A stretch of DNA of 61,271 bases from contig DDLX01000009.1 of NCBI GenBank assembly GCA_002340355.1, forward strand, positions 1-61,271. The letters run 5' to 3'. Positions within the stretch are counted from its first letter, which is position 1. Each line of letters begins with the position of its first letter. The position numbers were made by a program, and so were the translations under genes. Under the pieces are notes generated by a model, which did no database searches, was not told where the DNA came from, and saw only the letters and a program-made list of their open reading frames with translations. This stretch comes from Cytophagales bacterium UBA2561 (GTDB taxonomy: Bacteria; Bacteroidota; Bacteroidia; Cytophagales; Thermoflexibacteraceae). Shown here piece by piece: positions 1-8,369 of this stretch.

Positions 1-1858
1 CAAATTGGTCTTGAAAGCCATCTGAATACAGATAAAAAGCAGTCTGTTGTGAAATAGAAATAGTGTGTTTCGTGTATTGTTCAATTTTGCTTCTTCGTTG
101 TCCACCAATTGGAATAATATCACCTTTAATCAGATAAGATTCTTTATTTTGGATATAAAATACAGGATTTTTTGCGCCTGCGAATTCTACTTTTTGTTGT
201 TCAGGAAAGACAATACAAAGACTCATATCCATCCCATCTTGCCCATTATTTTCATCTTGTCGGAGGGTGGTTTTGATATTTTGATGAAGTTGATTTAATA
301 TCTTGTCAGGTGAAGGGTTTTCTTTTTGGAGTAATAAAATATTAGAAAGTAAATCATTAGCAATCAATGACATAAAAGCCCCTGGCACACCGTGTCCTGT
401 ACAATCAATGGCTGAAATCACTTGGTAATTTTCACGAGCATCAAAAAAATACAAATCTCCTGATACAATATCTCTTGGCTGATAAAGTACAAAGGAATTT
501 GGCAAATATTTTTGAATCATTCCAAGCTTAGGAAGTACGGCTTGTTGAATTCGTTTCGCATAATTAATACTTGAAGTAATATCAAAATTTTGACGTTGAA
601 TTTTCTCATTGGCTTGAGTTAAGACTTCTGATTGATGTTGAATTTCTTCTTGTTTTTCTTCAAGGGCTTGATTTTTTCGTTTTAATTCTCGATGACTCTT
701 TAAAATAATTCCCTGTTGCGTCTCTAATTTCTGATTCGCTTTCTTTTTTTGTCGATTATTTCCTAACAACAAATAAACTAATCCTAACAAAAGTAAGGCA
801 AAGCCTCCAATAGCCAATGCCGTAATAGACTGACGTTCATTTTCTTGACGAAGGAACTGATTTTCTTGTTCTTTTTTTTCGGTATCATATCGGATACGCA
901 TTTCACTCAATAACTTATCGTGCATCATATCTCGAATACTGTCCTGAACATCTGTCCAAAGCTCATGGTACTCAATGGCTTTTTCATAATTTTTTTGAAT
1001 CTTATAAATCTGGTATAAGATATCATAATTATTTTGGCGCAAATGAATATTAGCAATTTCAGGATGTAGCATTGTACTCATGCGGGCATAGTGCTTGGCT
1101 TGAGGATAGTTTTTAGCATATAGAAATGTTCGGGAAAGATGATGATAAATTGAAATAATATCTAATCGATAGTCATGAGAGAGCGCAATATAAAGCGCCT
1201 CATTCAGTGCTTCTGCTGCATCAGGGTAATTTCCTTGGTCTCGTAGAATTTTTCCTTTTTCGGAATAGACCGCCATAATACTTTGAGGTCGATCTTGTTT
1301 CTTTCGGATTTTCAGTACTTTATCTGTATATTCAATGGCTTTTTCATAATTTTCTTCCTTCCGAAATAAACGAGCATAGTTTAAATAGATATAGGCATAA
1401 ATATCATCCTTATTAAGAGATTGAGTCGTGTTAAGGGCATATCCCAAATATTTCTTTGCCATTTCAGGCTTCGATTCTAAGTAATAAATATTTGCAATAT
1501 TAATTTGTGAATAAGCAATATCCTCTAAGAATTGATACTTTTCTGCTAACTGAAGTGCTTCAAAAAATTGTTTGAGTGCCTTATCATATTTGCCTTGATT
1601 TCGGAAAGCAATTCCTGTAAATGAGTAACCTTTGATTAAACCTTTTGAGTAATTGATACTCAGTGCTTTAGATAATGCTTCTTTCCCATATCGAAGGGAA
1701 ATTTCAGCACTTGAAGTACGCATTTTCCATGCTAATTTGTTTAAACTATCTACCTCTGCCTCAGTGGATTTAGTAGAGTTTTGAGCCGCTATTTGTCCTC
1801 TATTTTCAAAAACCCAAAAAATAAAAAATAAATATAAAAGTATTTTAATAAATCTCAT
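1..1858 (-). CDS. TPR-containing SpoIIE/PP2C-type serine phosphatase, 3' end cut by window
   Basis: Reading leftward from an ATG at 1858, 619 codons stay open to the window edge, so the C-terminus is missing. A hydrophobic N-terminus ending near AAQN suggests a signal peptide. TPR repeats fill roughly residues 30-300 (repeats with the YxKAIEY type ending), then a transmembrane helix near residue 325 (LAIGGFALLLLGLVYLLLG), a coiled coil, and a SpoIIE domain with YQPRDIVSGD, IDCTGHGVPGAFMS and YSDGFQDQF. Family knowledge: such proteins dephosphorylate an anti-anti-sigma-like partner in partner switching, with the TPR part as periplasmic sensor. It is a paralogue of the phosphatase at 13913-15979. 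It is divergent from the MarR gene at 2159. The substrate is unknown. Confidence 0.88.
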   Translation of the reverse strand, partial: MRFIKILLYLFFIFWVFENRGQIAAQNSTKSTEAEVDSLNKLAWKMRTSSAEISLRYGKEALSKALSINYSKGLIKGYSFTGIAFRNQGKYDKALKQFFEALQLAEKYQFLEDIAYSQINIANIYYLESKPEMAKKYLGYALNTTQSLNKDDIYAYIYLNYARLFRKEENYEKAIEYTDKVLKIRKKQDRPQSIMAVYSEKGKILRDQGNYPDAAEALNEALYIALSHDYRLDIISIYHHLSRTFLYAKNYPQAKHYARMSTMLHPEIANIHLRQNNYDILYQIYKIQKNYEKAIEYHELWTDVQDSIRDMMHDKLLSEMRIRYDTEKKEQENQFLRQENERQSITALAIGGFALLLLGLVYLLLGNNRQKKKANQKLETQQGIILKSHRELKRKNQALEEKQEEIQHQSEVLTQANEKIQRQNFDITSSINYAKRIQQAVLPKLGMIQKYLPNSFVLYQPRDIVSGDLYFFDARENYQVISAIDCTGHGVPGAFMSLIANDLLSNILLLQKENPSPDKILNQLHQNIKTTLRQDENNGQDGMDMSLCIVFPEQQKVEFAGAKNPVFYIQNKESYLIKGDIIPIGGQRRSKIEQYTKHTISISQQTAFYLYSDGFQDQF

Positions 1859-2045
1859 TCACTTTATGTATTTACCTTTGTCTCTAAGCAAAATGGCAAA
1901 AACCATACAAAGTAAACGGGAAAACAGCAAATAAGGACGTTAAAGTGCCTCAATTTTGTCGAAGTTTTTGGAAGATTAACTCCCTGACAACTAATTTATT
2001 AATTTTACTTTCTATTAGTTATACTCCTACAATCTATTCTATAAG
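1859..2045. other. Intergenic region between divergent genes, no gene seen
   Basis: This stretch separates the leftward phosphatase gene from the rightward MarR gene. It must hold the promoter of the phosphatase, but I see no clean TTG-N20-TAnnTTTG match on the minus strand. A TACCTTTG lies on the plus strand at 1873-1880, far from any plus-strand start. No RNA gene or repeat was recognised. Confidence 0.4.
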
Positions 2046-2063
2046 TTCTTAAAAAAATAAGAA
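2046..2063. promoter_or_regulatory. Small palindrome upstream of MarR promoter, possible operator
   Basis: TTCTTA, six bases, then TAAGAA form a perfect inverted repeat that ends 14 bases before the proposed -33 element of the MarR gene. MarR proteins often bind palindromes near their own promoter, so autoregulation is possible. The arms are short and AT-rich, so chance is a real alternative. Confidence 0.25.
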
Positions 2064-2077
2064 TTTCAAGCAACAAA

Positions 2078-2111
2078 TTTTGCTATTTTACGAATTTGTA
2101 TCTCATCTTTG
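2078..2111 (+). promoter_or_regulatory. Probable Bacteroidota sigma-A promoter for the MarR gene
   Basis: TTTTG at 2078-2082, a 21-base spacer, and CATCTTTG at 2104-2111 resemble the TTG / TAnnTTTG consensus with one mismatch in the -7 box. This would give a 5' leader of about 40 bases before the ATG at 2159. Confidence 0.45.
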
Positions 2112-2158
2112 CGCTTCTAAGGAATCAAATTAAAAAGTTTTGCTGAATCCTATAACTG

Positions 2159-2596
2159 ATGACCTCTCAAGAGATTTACCCTACAAGCTACGGTTTTCGT
2201 ATTGAACGAACAGCCAAAATTATGAAGCAAGTTATTCAGCGTCAATTCAATACGTTGAACTTCGATTTAACAGTTGATCAATGGGTTTTGTTGGACTCTT
2301 TACATCAGAAAGACGGACAAAATCAAAATGAATTGGCTGAAAAGACGTTTAAGGATGCTCCAACAGTTACCCGAATTATTGATTTATTATGTAAGAAAGA
2401 ATTGACTGAACGCCGAAGTGACCCTAGTGATCGTCGCCGTTTTAAAATCTACCTAACTCCGATAGGGAAAGAAAAAATTAAACAGGTTTTACCTGTAGTA
2501 CTGGACTTACGGAAACAGGGAATTCAAGGTTTGTCTCGTGAAGAATACGACACCTTAATTCGAATTTTAGATACTATATTTAATAATTTTGCTTAA
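2159..2596 (+). CDS. MarR family winged-helix transcriptional regulator
   Basis: 145 residues, the usual length for MarR. The winged-helix region is clear: a recognition-helix segment (NELAEKTFKDAPTVTRIID) followed by the wing (ERRSDPSDRRRFKIYLT) with the conserved D-x-R-D/S-R pattern at about residues 92-98. Flanking helices would dimerise. MarR proteins usually bind an operator next to their own gene and are released by small ligands; the ligand cannot be read from the sequence. It lies upstream of the defence-like pair at 2910-4862, but 313 bases and a remnant separate them, so control of that pair is only a possibility. Confidence 0.9.
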   Translation: MTSQEIYPTSYGFRIERTAKIMKQVIQRQFNTLNFDLTVDQWVLLDSLHQKDGQNQNELAEKTFKDAPTVTRIIDLLCKKELTERRSDPSDRRRFKIYLTPIGKEKIKQVLPVVLDLRKQGIQGLSREEYDTLIRILDTIFNNFA

Positions 2597-2664
2597 TAAT
2601 AATATTTGAAAATTTCCATAAAAGTAATTCTAAAATACTGGATTTTTGAAAAACCGAAATATAA

Positions 2665-2823
2665 GGAGTTATCAATTTAAATCCACGAAAATTATGGCTG
2701 ATTCAATTTATTTCAGAATTAGAAGACGAAACATTTTTTGATTATATCGAATCAATCATTGAGTCTTCGAGTCAACGATTTGGGATATGCTTACCTGAAA
2801 TTCAAGCTCAAAAAATTAATTAA
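2665..2823 (+). pseudogene. Remnant of a small antitoxin-like protein
   Basis: Between a TAA at 2662 and a TAA at 2821, 52 codons are open and read like protein: NPRKLWLIQFISELEDETFF, then DYIESIIESSSQ. No ATG, GTG or TTG lies in frame near its start. The pattern (short, KLWLIQFISELEDE followed by an acidic helix) resembles small Bacteroidota/cyanobacterial antitoxin-type proteins, which I recognise only by style. It sits directly before the AAA ATPase + DUF4435 pair. It could be a decayed addiction-module antitoxin or a gene using an unusual start. Identity is uncertain. Confidence 0.4.
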
Positions 2824-2909
2824 ATCTCTTACGCCAGTTGGTTTTTTATTTTTTTATAGATTTCCCAAATCCAAAATTGTATTTTTATTGAAAGCAGAAA
2901 CAAAAAATT

Positions 2910-3851
2910 ATGAATGAAGAAAAAGACGACATCAAATATATTTCAAAAGTCGAAATCAAAGGACTTTGGGAACGCTATGATTTGGAATGGAAGTTAAATC
3001 CTGATGTCAATATTTTATCTGGAATTAATGGAAGTGGGAAAAGTACGATTTTAAATGCGATGACTGGATTTATGCCGACAAAAAATGATAAGCATCCAAG
3101 TGAGATAGAAAAAATTATAGTAGATTTTGATGATAAAATAAATTTAAAGTTTTATAATCATCATAAAATAGGAGCAATTATTAGTGGGGCTGATGAAAAA
3201 AAAATGATTGCATCTATACATAATACGATTGTAATATCAATTCCAACAGTAGAATTTTTTAATAAACTTAATCTTAAAATTATAAGTACATTTGATAATG
3301 AACTAAGAGAAAAAAATATTACACTTGGGAGAAAAGTTCGTACTGAGTTAGATAGATTAATTTCAATTTTACAAAAACAATATCTTGATTACCAATTAAA
3401 TATAAGCAAAAAAGCATATCAGGCAGTTAAAACAAGAAATGAATCTGAATTATTAAAAATTCATGAAAAGCAAGAACGTTTTATAGAAATTATTGATTCA
3501 CTTTTCAAAGAAACAGATAAAAAAATCGACCGAGACAAAAATGAAGTTTGGTTTTTATCTGGCGATAAAGAAATTTCACCTTATCAACTTTCATCAGGAG
3601 AAAAGCAAATTTTAGTGATTTTATTGACGGTTTTAGTTCAGGATAATAAACCTTCGATTCTTTTCATGGATGAGCCTGAAATATCCTTGCATATTGATTG
3701 GCAGAGAAAATTAATTGAATATATTCGAGAATTAAATCCAAATGTTCAAATTATTTTAGCAACTCATTCTCCTGGATTAATTATCGAAGGATGGGCTGAT
3801 AGAGTATTCGATGTCAGAGATTTAATTACAAAAGATTATTTAAAAAATTAA
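2910..3851 (+). CDS. AAA/ABC-type ATPase of a PARIS-like defence pair (AriA-like)
   Basis: 313 residues with an ABC/SMC-type ATPase core split by a helical insert. Walker A is GINGSGKST near residues 39-47, the signature is LSSGEKQ near 228-234, Walker B is ILFMDEPEISLH near 249-260, and a switch histidine lies in ATHSPGL near 284. The insert at about 110-210 is Lys/Glu-rich and probably coiled coil. It matches the AAA_15/AAA_21 group. Six bases after its stop begins a DUF4435 protein, the same pair as AriA-AriB of the PARIS anti-phage system. By family knowledge the ATPase holds and releases the toxic partner when it senses phage inhibitors of host defence. It is compact. Base composition is visibly more AT-rich than in neighbouring housekeeping genes, which fits transfer. 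Confidence 0.85.
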   Translation: MNEEKDDIKYISKVEIKGLWERYDLEWKLNPDVNILSGINGSGKSTILNAMTGFMPTKNDKHPSEIEKIIVDFDDKINLKFYNHHKIGAIISGADEKKMIASIHNTIVISIPTVEFFNKLNLKIISTFDNELREKNITLGRKVRTELDRLISILQKQYLDYQLNISKKAYQAVKTRNESELLKIHEKQERFIEIIDSLFKETDKKIDRDKNEVWFLSGDKEISPYQLSSGEKQILVILLTVLVQDNKPSILFMDEPEISLHIDWQRKLIEYIRELNPNVQIILATHSPGLIIEGWADRVFDVRDLITKDYLKN

Positions 3852-3857
3852 CCTGCT

Positions 3858-4862
3858 ATGTCTTCGAGATTAACCGATAATTTACATCCTATTTATAGAG
3901 GAGCTTATTCGGGACTTATTCCACAACAATCCAATGAACGGGTTTTGGTGTATGTCGAAAGTGATGAAGATATTGCTTTTTGGAATCATGTTTTATCTCC
4001 TTTTGAAAAGAGATATAATTTGGATTTTGACATTCAACTTCCTACCAGACAAAGACTTGAAAAAGGGAAAAAAGCCGTTTTAGATTTCAGTGAAGGAGCA
4101 GGAAAAGACATGATTTTGTATGTGGATAGCGACTACGATTATTTACGACAAAGTGCCACCGAAACTTCTCGACAACTTAATGAAAATGAGTTTGTTTTTC
4201 AAACTTATACTTACGCCATCGAAAATTATTTTTGTTACCACGAAAGTCTTGATAGTTTGTGTGTTGATGCAACAAAAAATGACAAAAAACTTATTGATAC
4301 CAGTAAATTAGTAAAGGTTTATTCGGAATTGATTTATGAATTATTTGTTTGGTCAATTTATCTAAATTTTAATTCAGAATCCAGTACATTCTCAATATCA
4401 GACTTTTGTAATACAATAGAAATATCAGGAAGAGGAAATATAAATCAACAATTTGAAGGACTTTTAAATAACCTAAAAACTAAAATTCAAAATAAATTAA
4501 CTTCCATTCAAGAATTATACCCTGCTGAAAATCAACAAATTCAAGAACTAAAAGAAAATTTAGAAGTATTAGGGGTTAGCACAACAAACACCTATTTATT
4601 TGCAAATGGACACACCATAAAAAATAGCTTTTTGAAATTTTTAGAGTCAATTTGTAAGGTGTTAGTAAGCCAAAAACGTCAAGAAATTGCCACAAATGCA
4701 CAAACATCTGAAGAACGAAATAATCAAATGGGTTTGTATGATAACCAATGTTATGAAGTTGAGGATATGCTGAATAACAATAAAGAATTCAAATCCTGTT
4801 TTTTGTATTCCAAAATAGAAGAAGATTTAGTACAATTTATTGAAAATCATCATCAAAACTAG
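3858..4862 (+). CDS. DUF4435 / TOPRIM-like effector of a PARIS-like pair (AriB-like)
   Basis: 334 residues. The N-terminal third carries the TOPRIM-like signature of DUF4435: VYVESDEDIAFW with Glu34, then ILYVDSDYDYL with Asp90, Asp92 and Asp94, the expected metal-binding acidic set. The rest is helical with no recognised domain. It begins six bases after the ATPase gene, so co-translation is likely. In PARIS the DUF4435 partner (AriB) is a nuclease toxin that is kept inactive by the ATPase and causes growth arrest when freed. Function here is inferred from domain pairing and intact acidic residues, not from overall similarity. Alternatives are an OLD-like nuclease pair or a related, uncharacterised ATPase/DUF4435 system. 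Confidence 0.82.
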   Translation: MSSRLTDNLHPIYRGAYSGLIPQQSNERVLVYVESDEDIAFWNHVLSPFEKRYNLDFDIQLPTRQRLEKGKKAVLDFSEGAGKDMILYVDSDYDYLRQSATETSRQLNENEFVFQTYTYAIENYFCYHESLDSLCVDATKNDKKLIDTSKLVKVYSELIYELFVWSIYLNFNSESSTFSISDFCNTIEISGRGNINQQFEGLLNNLKTKIQNKLTSIQELYPAENQQIQELKENLEVLGVSTTNTYLFANGHTIKNSFLKFLESICKVLVSQKRQEIATNAQTSEERNNQMGLYDNQCYEVEDMLNNNKEFKSCFLYSKIEEDLVQFIENHHQN

Positions 4863-4913
4863 CAATTAAAAAAGTTAAAAGATAATTATTTTATGCCTTT
4901 AAAAACCTTATAA

Positions 4914-5000
4914 TCAACTACTTTGATAATTATACGTCAAGCCATCAGATCGAGCTTCGAACCGAAAATGAACTTCTTTGGGTAACTCAAAGAAAATGGC
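4914..5000 (-). pseudogene. 28-codon open tail in frame after the pyrD stop
   Basis: Immediately after the pyrD stop (TAA at 5003-5001, minus strand) the same frame stays open for 28 codons and reads FELPKEVHFRFEARSDG and LTYNYQSS before a TGA at 4916-4914. It looks protein-like but is not part of any DHODH I know. It may be the end of a lost gene. It could also be chance. Confidence 0.25.
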
Positions 5001-6071
5001 TTAGCTAATAAAATGTTGTATCAGTTTTCGGTTTATATTTTTGACAGTAACAGGACCTCCATATACAAATCCTGTATAAATCTGGACTAAATCCGCACCT
5101 GCTTCTAATTTTTCAATGGCATCTTCACCCGTAAAAATTCCTCCAACCCCAATAATAACCAACTTTTTACCCCCGTTATTTCGCAAATATTGAATAATCT
5201 GAGTAGAGTGATGTTGCAAGGGTTTTCCGCTCAAACCACCTGCTCCAATTTCAGAAACTTGTGTTTCTGGAGTGATCAGATTGCTTCTACTGATGGTTGT
5301 ATTGGTAGCAATCACTCCCGCAATTCGGGTAGTTTGTACAATATCTAAAATATCATCAAGTTGAAAATCAGTTAAATCAGGAGCAATTTTTAAGAGAATT
5401 GGCTTCGGATTAGACTTTTGATGATTTTTTTCTTGTAAAATAGATAATAACTTGGTCAAAGGCTCTTTTTCTTGCAAATCTCGAAGGTTGGGAGTATTGG
5501 GCGAACTCACATTGACCGTAAAATAATCAACCCAATCAAATAGCTGCTCAAAACAAAATTCATAATCTCGAACGGCTTCTGAGTTTGGTGTAACTTTATT
5601 TTTTCCAATATTCCCTCCAATAATTAATCGATTTTCAGCCTTAATGCTTTGCCTGTAGTGTTCCAATCGGGGAATCGCATCTTCGATACCTCCATTATTG
5701 AACCCCATTCGATTAATTAATGCCGAATCTGTTGGTAAACGAAATAAACGGGGTTTTGGATTGCCTGCTTGAGGTTTGGGGGTAAGTGTACCAATTTCAA
5801 TAAATCCGAACCCAAAGGCAGATAATTCATTAATTAATACTGCGTCTTTATCAAATCCTGCAGCTAAACCAATTGGATTTTTGAATGTCAAACCCATTAC
5901 CTTTCGCTCTAAATTGGGATGCTCCAACGTATAACGACTCCGAATAACAGGGGCAATGATCTGATTTAGAAGAGGCATCCGAAAGGCATTTTGCAAAGAT
6001 TGGAAGGCAAAATGATGCGCTTCTTCGGCATCTTTCCGAAAAAGCCAAGGTTTAATGACAGATTGATACAA
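5001..6071 (-). CDS. pyrD: Dihydroorotate dehydrogenase (quinone), class 2
   Basis: 356 residues, normal for class 2. The enzyme oxidises dihydroorotate to orotate in pyrimidine synthesis and passes electrons to membrane quinone. The N-terminal helices typical of the membrane-associated class are present (PWLFRKDAEEAHHFAFQ). FMN-binding and core motifs follow: GLAAGFDKDA, EIGTLTPKPQAGNPKPRLFR, NRMGFNN and GGNIGKNK, and the NVSSPNTPNL loop, which has the class 2 catalytic serine in place of the class 1 cysteine. KIAPDL, GVIATNTT and GGLSGKPL complete the phosphate and orotate sites. It is transcribed leftward, alone. A TAnnTTTG box lies 47 bases before the ATG. Confidence 0.97.
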   Translation of the reverse strand: MYQSVIKPWLFRKDAEEAHHFAFQSLQNAFRMPLLNQIIAPVIRSRYTLEHPNLERKVMGLTFKNPIGLAAGFDKDAVLINELSAFGFGFIEIGTLTPKPQAGNPKPRLFRLPTDSALINRMGFNNGGIEDAIPRLEHYRQSIKAENRLIIGGNIGKNKVTPNSEAVRDYEFCFEQLFDWVDYFTVNVSSPNTPNLRDLQEKEPLTKLLSILQEKNHQKSNPKPILLKIAPDLTDFQLDDILDIVQTTRIAGVIATNTTISRSNLITPETQVSEIGAGGLSGKPLQHHSTQIIQYLRNNGGKKLVIIGVGGIFTGEDAIEKLEAGADLVQIYTGFVYGGPVTVKNINRKLIQHFIS

Positions 6072-6117
6072 AATTTTGGATTTATTTAACTCAACATCTG
6101 GATAACTTTACTGCCAG

Positions 6118-6125
6118 CAAAGGTA
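6118..6125 (-). promoter_or_regulatory. Candidate -7 box for pyrD
   Basis: TACCTTTG on the minus strand matches the Bacteroidota -7 consensus TAnnTTTG, 47 bases upstream of the pyrD ATG. No TTG sits at the ideal 19-21 base distance, so this is a partial promoter match. Confidence 0.4.
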
Positions 6126-6174
6126 AAAAAACAACCTTGACAATCGGAAATCATTCATTCATTTTTATCTGACC

Positions 6175-7197
6175 TTAAAAATCTAATAAATCTTGTTTTC
6201 CGCCAAAAATGCGATCTTTTACCACTGATTTACCTAACATTTCATGAGGAAAACCAAGCGAAATTTGACTGATTGCATTGAGTTCAGCAAGGTCTTCTTC
6301 CGAAAATTGTACCTCCAAACATTTGAGATTATCTTCTAGTTGACTTAATCGCCTTGCTCCAATAATTGGAATGACTTTTCTGCCTTGTTCTTTGACCCAA
6401 GCTAAGGCAATTTGAGCAGGTGAGTATCCTGTTCTTCTCGCAATCTCAACCACTTTTTGGGCTATTTTTGTAGTTGTCGGAGTCAATCGAGCGGAATCAG
6501 ATTTCATTCGTTTAGTAGTACTATCATTAGATTCTAAATATTTACCCGTTAGTAAACCTGCTCCAAGCGGTGCCCAAGCTAGTACACTCATATCCAATTC
6601 TTTTGCCATTGGTAAAAGTTCTCGCTCAGGAGTTCTTTCAACTAAGCTGTATTCAATTTGAAGTCCGATAAATTGTGTCCAACCTCGTAATTCTGCCAAC
6701 ATATTTGCTCTTGAAACAACCCATGCAGGAGTATCCGAAATTCCAATATATAATACTTTACCTGCGCGTACCAAATCATCTAAACCTCGCATCACTTCCT
6801 CAACAGGGGTGGTATAATCCCAAGCATGAATATAAAGTACATCAATATAATCTGTTTGTAAACGTTGTAGACTACCCTCTACGGATTGCACCAAGTTTTT
6901 GCGATGATTTCCACCATCATTAATATCATTAGGTTGGGTGTAAAGTGTATATTTAGTGGCATAAATCAATTTTTGGCGCATTCCCTGTGCAAAATCAGCA
7001 ATGAACTTTTCACTAGTGCCATTAGTATAATGATTAGCAGTATCTAAAAAATTTCCACCCGCTTCCAAGTAACGTTGAAACACCGCTTGGCTGTCCGCTT
7101 TATCAGAACCTGTCCCCCACTCTGTACCGAAGGTCATTGTTCCAAGACACAATTCTGATACTCGTAAACCGCTTTTTCCTAATAATTGATAACGCAT
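6175..7197 (-). CDS. Aldo/keto reductase family oxidoreductase
   Basis: 340 residues forming the (alpha/beta)8 barrel of NADPH-dependent aldo/keto reductases. The N-terminal strand has SELCLGTMTFG. The tetrad is recognisable: Asp in FLDTANHY, the Tyr of NHYTNG, a Lys in KLIYATKY, and the His in YIHAWD. The C-terminal cofactor segment includes IPIIGARRLSQLEDNL. This resembles the YajO/Tas-like group acting on unknown aldehydes or ketones. It is a single gene, leftward, in tandem with pyrD but separated by 103 bases, so no operon is evident. The physiological substrate cannot be told from sequence. Confidence 0.95.
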   Translation of the reverse strand: MRYQLLGKSGLRVSELCLGTMTFGTEWGTGSDKADSQAVFQRYLEAGGNFLDTANHYTNGTSEKFIADFAQGMRQKLIYATKYTLYTQPNDINDGGNHRKNLVQSVEGSLQRLQTDYIDVLYIHAWDYTTPVEEVMRGLDDLVRAGKVLYIGISDTPAWVVSRANMLAELRGWTQFIGLQIEYSLVERTPERELLPMAKELDMSVLAWAPLGAGLLTGKYLESNDSTTKRMKSDSARLTPTTTKIAQKVVEIARRTGYSPAQIALAWVKEQGRKVIPIIGARRLSQLEDNLKCLEVQFSEEDLAELNAISQISLGFPHEMLGKSVVKDRIFGGKQDLLDF

Positions 7198-7378
7198 TTT
7201 TCAAAGGTTTAAGGATAATATTGGCGTGTCATTTGCCAAAATGAATAAAAATTCAACTTTGCGTGAATTTAGCGAAATCGTAATTAATCCCATTGAGTAA
7301 CGAGATTATTTTGAGGTTTAAAAAAAATAATTAAATATATTTAATTTTAAAATCTTTTGGCAGGATTTTTCCGAAAGA

Positions 7379-7576
7379 TTATCCTCCTTGTGTAGCTCTA
7401 ATAATCGTAATTTTGTCATTTTCAGATATTTGATAAGTTTCCCAATCCTTTTTAGGAATGACTAGATCATTAACTGCAATAGCTGTTCCTTTAGGATTAA
7501 TTTGTAGTTTTTCAGTTAATTCTGATAAGGACGTAATAGATAAATCGTAAGCAGTTTGATTTACAGTAATTTTCAT
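7379..7576 (-). CDS. thiS: Sulfur carrier protein ThiS
   Basis: 65 residues, beta-grasp fold, ending in Gly-Gly (RATQGG), which is the part adenylated and thiocarboxylated to give sulfur for the thiazole of thiamine. The conserved stretch GTAIAVNDLVIPKKDW is the ThiS core and distinguishes it from MoaD. It stands alone here: no thiC, thiG, thiH or thiF neighbours and no TPP riboswitch were seen upstream, unlike the common thiamine operon. The lone placement is the only unusual point. Confidence 0.93.
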   Translation of the reverse strand: MKITVNQTAYDLSITSLSELTEKLQINPKGTAIAVNDLVIPKKDWETYQISENDKITIIRATQGG

Positions 7577-7752
7577 AATTTATTTTAATTTTAAGAACAA
7601 AAATGAGAATAAATCAGGAGAGATAGATAATTTTTTGAGACTTACCTCCAAAAAAAGATTGTAAAATATGCAACACTCCTCAGTTCTTTACTGTCTTTCC
7701 AACAAAATAATAAGAGACACAATTCGAGCTTCGGATGAATTAAGTAATTTTT

Positions 7753-8328
7753 ATGGCATTTGTTAAACGTTTTCGTCTTCTTCCTCACCGAGCCGTCACC
7801 AAGGATCATTTGGTAGAACGATGCTTAAAAGGAGATTCACGAGCGCAGTATGAACTATATGAAAAATATGCCAAAGCAATGTTTAATACTTGTTTGCGAA
7901 TTGTTGGACAAGCTGATGAAGCTGAAGATGTATTACAAGAAACATTTGTAAAAGCATTTAATAATTTACACACTTATAATGCCTCTGCTACTTTTGGAGC
8001 ATGGCTTAAACGGATTGCGGTAAATACTGCCATCAATCATATCAAACGGCAAAAAATTGATTTTTTATCTATTGAAAATCAATTTTTTGAGGAATATAAA
8101 ATTGAGGAATTAGCACGAGATGATCTTGAGATAGAACTTGAAATTCAACGAATTAAAAAAGCCGTCAAGCAATTACCTGATGGTTTCCGAACAGTGCTTT
8201 CCTTATACTTATTTGAAGGCTATGATCATCGTGAAATTGCCGAAATTTTGGAAATTTCTGTTTCTACCTCTAAGTCACAATATTCACGTGCAAAACGAAA
8301 ATTAGTCCAAATTTTGGAAACAATTTAA
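7753..8328 (+). CDS. ECF-type RNA polymerase sigma factor
   Basis: 191 residues. Sigma region 2 covers about residues 28-100 (LYEKYAKAMFNTCLRIVG, DEAEDVLQETFVKAF, then FGAWLKRIAVNTAINH) and region 4 about 130-185 (LPDGFRTVLSLYLFEGYDHR, then the helix-turn-helix EIAEILEISVSTSKSQYSRA). It directs RNA polymerase to a stress or envelope regulon. The next gene 41 bases downstream encodes a single-span membrane protein that fits an anti-sigma factor, and the third gene encodes an exported DUF4097-like protein, so the three probably act together. The ATG at 7753 is accepted because region 2 begins soon after it. Confidence 0.95.
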   Translation: MAFVKRFRLLPHRAVTKDHLVERCLKGDSRAQYELYEKYAKAMFNTCLRIVGQADEAEDVLQETFVKAFNNLHTYNASATFGAWLKRIAVNTAINHIKRQKIDFLSIENQFFEEYKIEELARDDLEIELEIQRIKKAVKQLPDGFRTVLSLYLFEGYDHREIAEILEISVSTSKSQYSRAKRKLVQILETI

Positions 8329-8369
8329 AACAAATTGACCAAAATGATAGTCCTTTTTTATTCTGAACA

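Noticed and set aside
7379..7576. MoaD (molybdopterin synthase small subunit) instead of ThiS
   Set aside because: The length of 65 residues and the GTAIAVNDLVIPK block are typical of ThiS; no molybdenum cofactor genes nearby.
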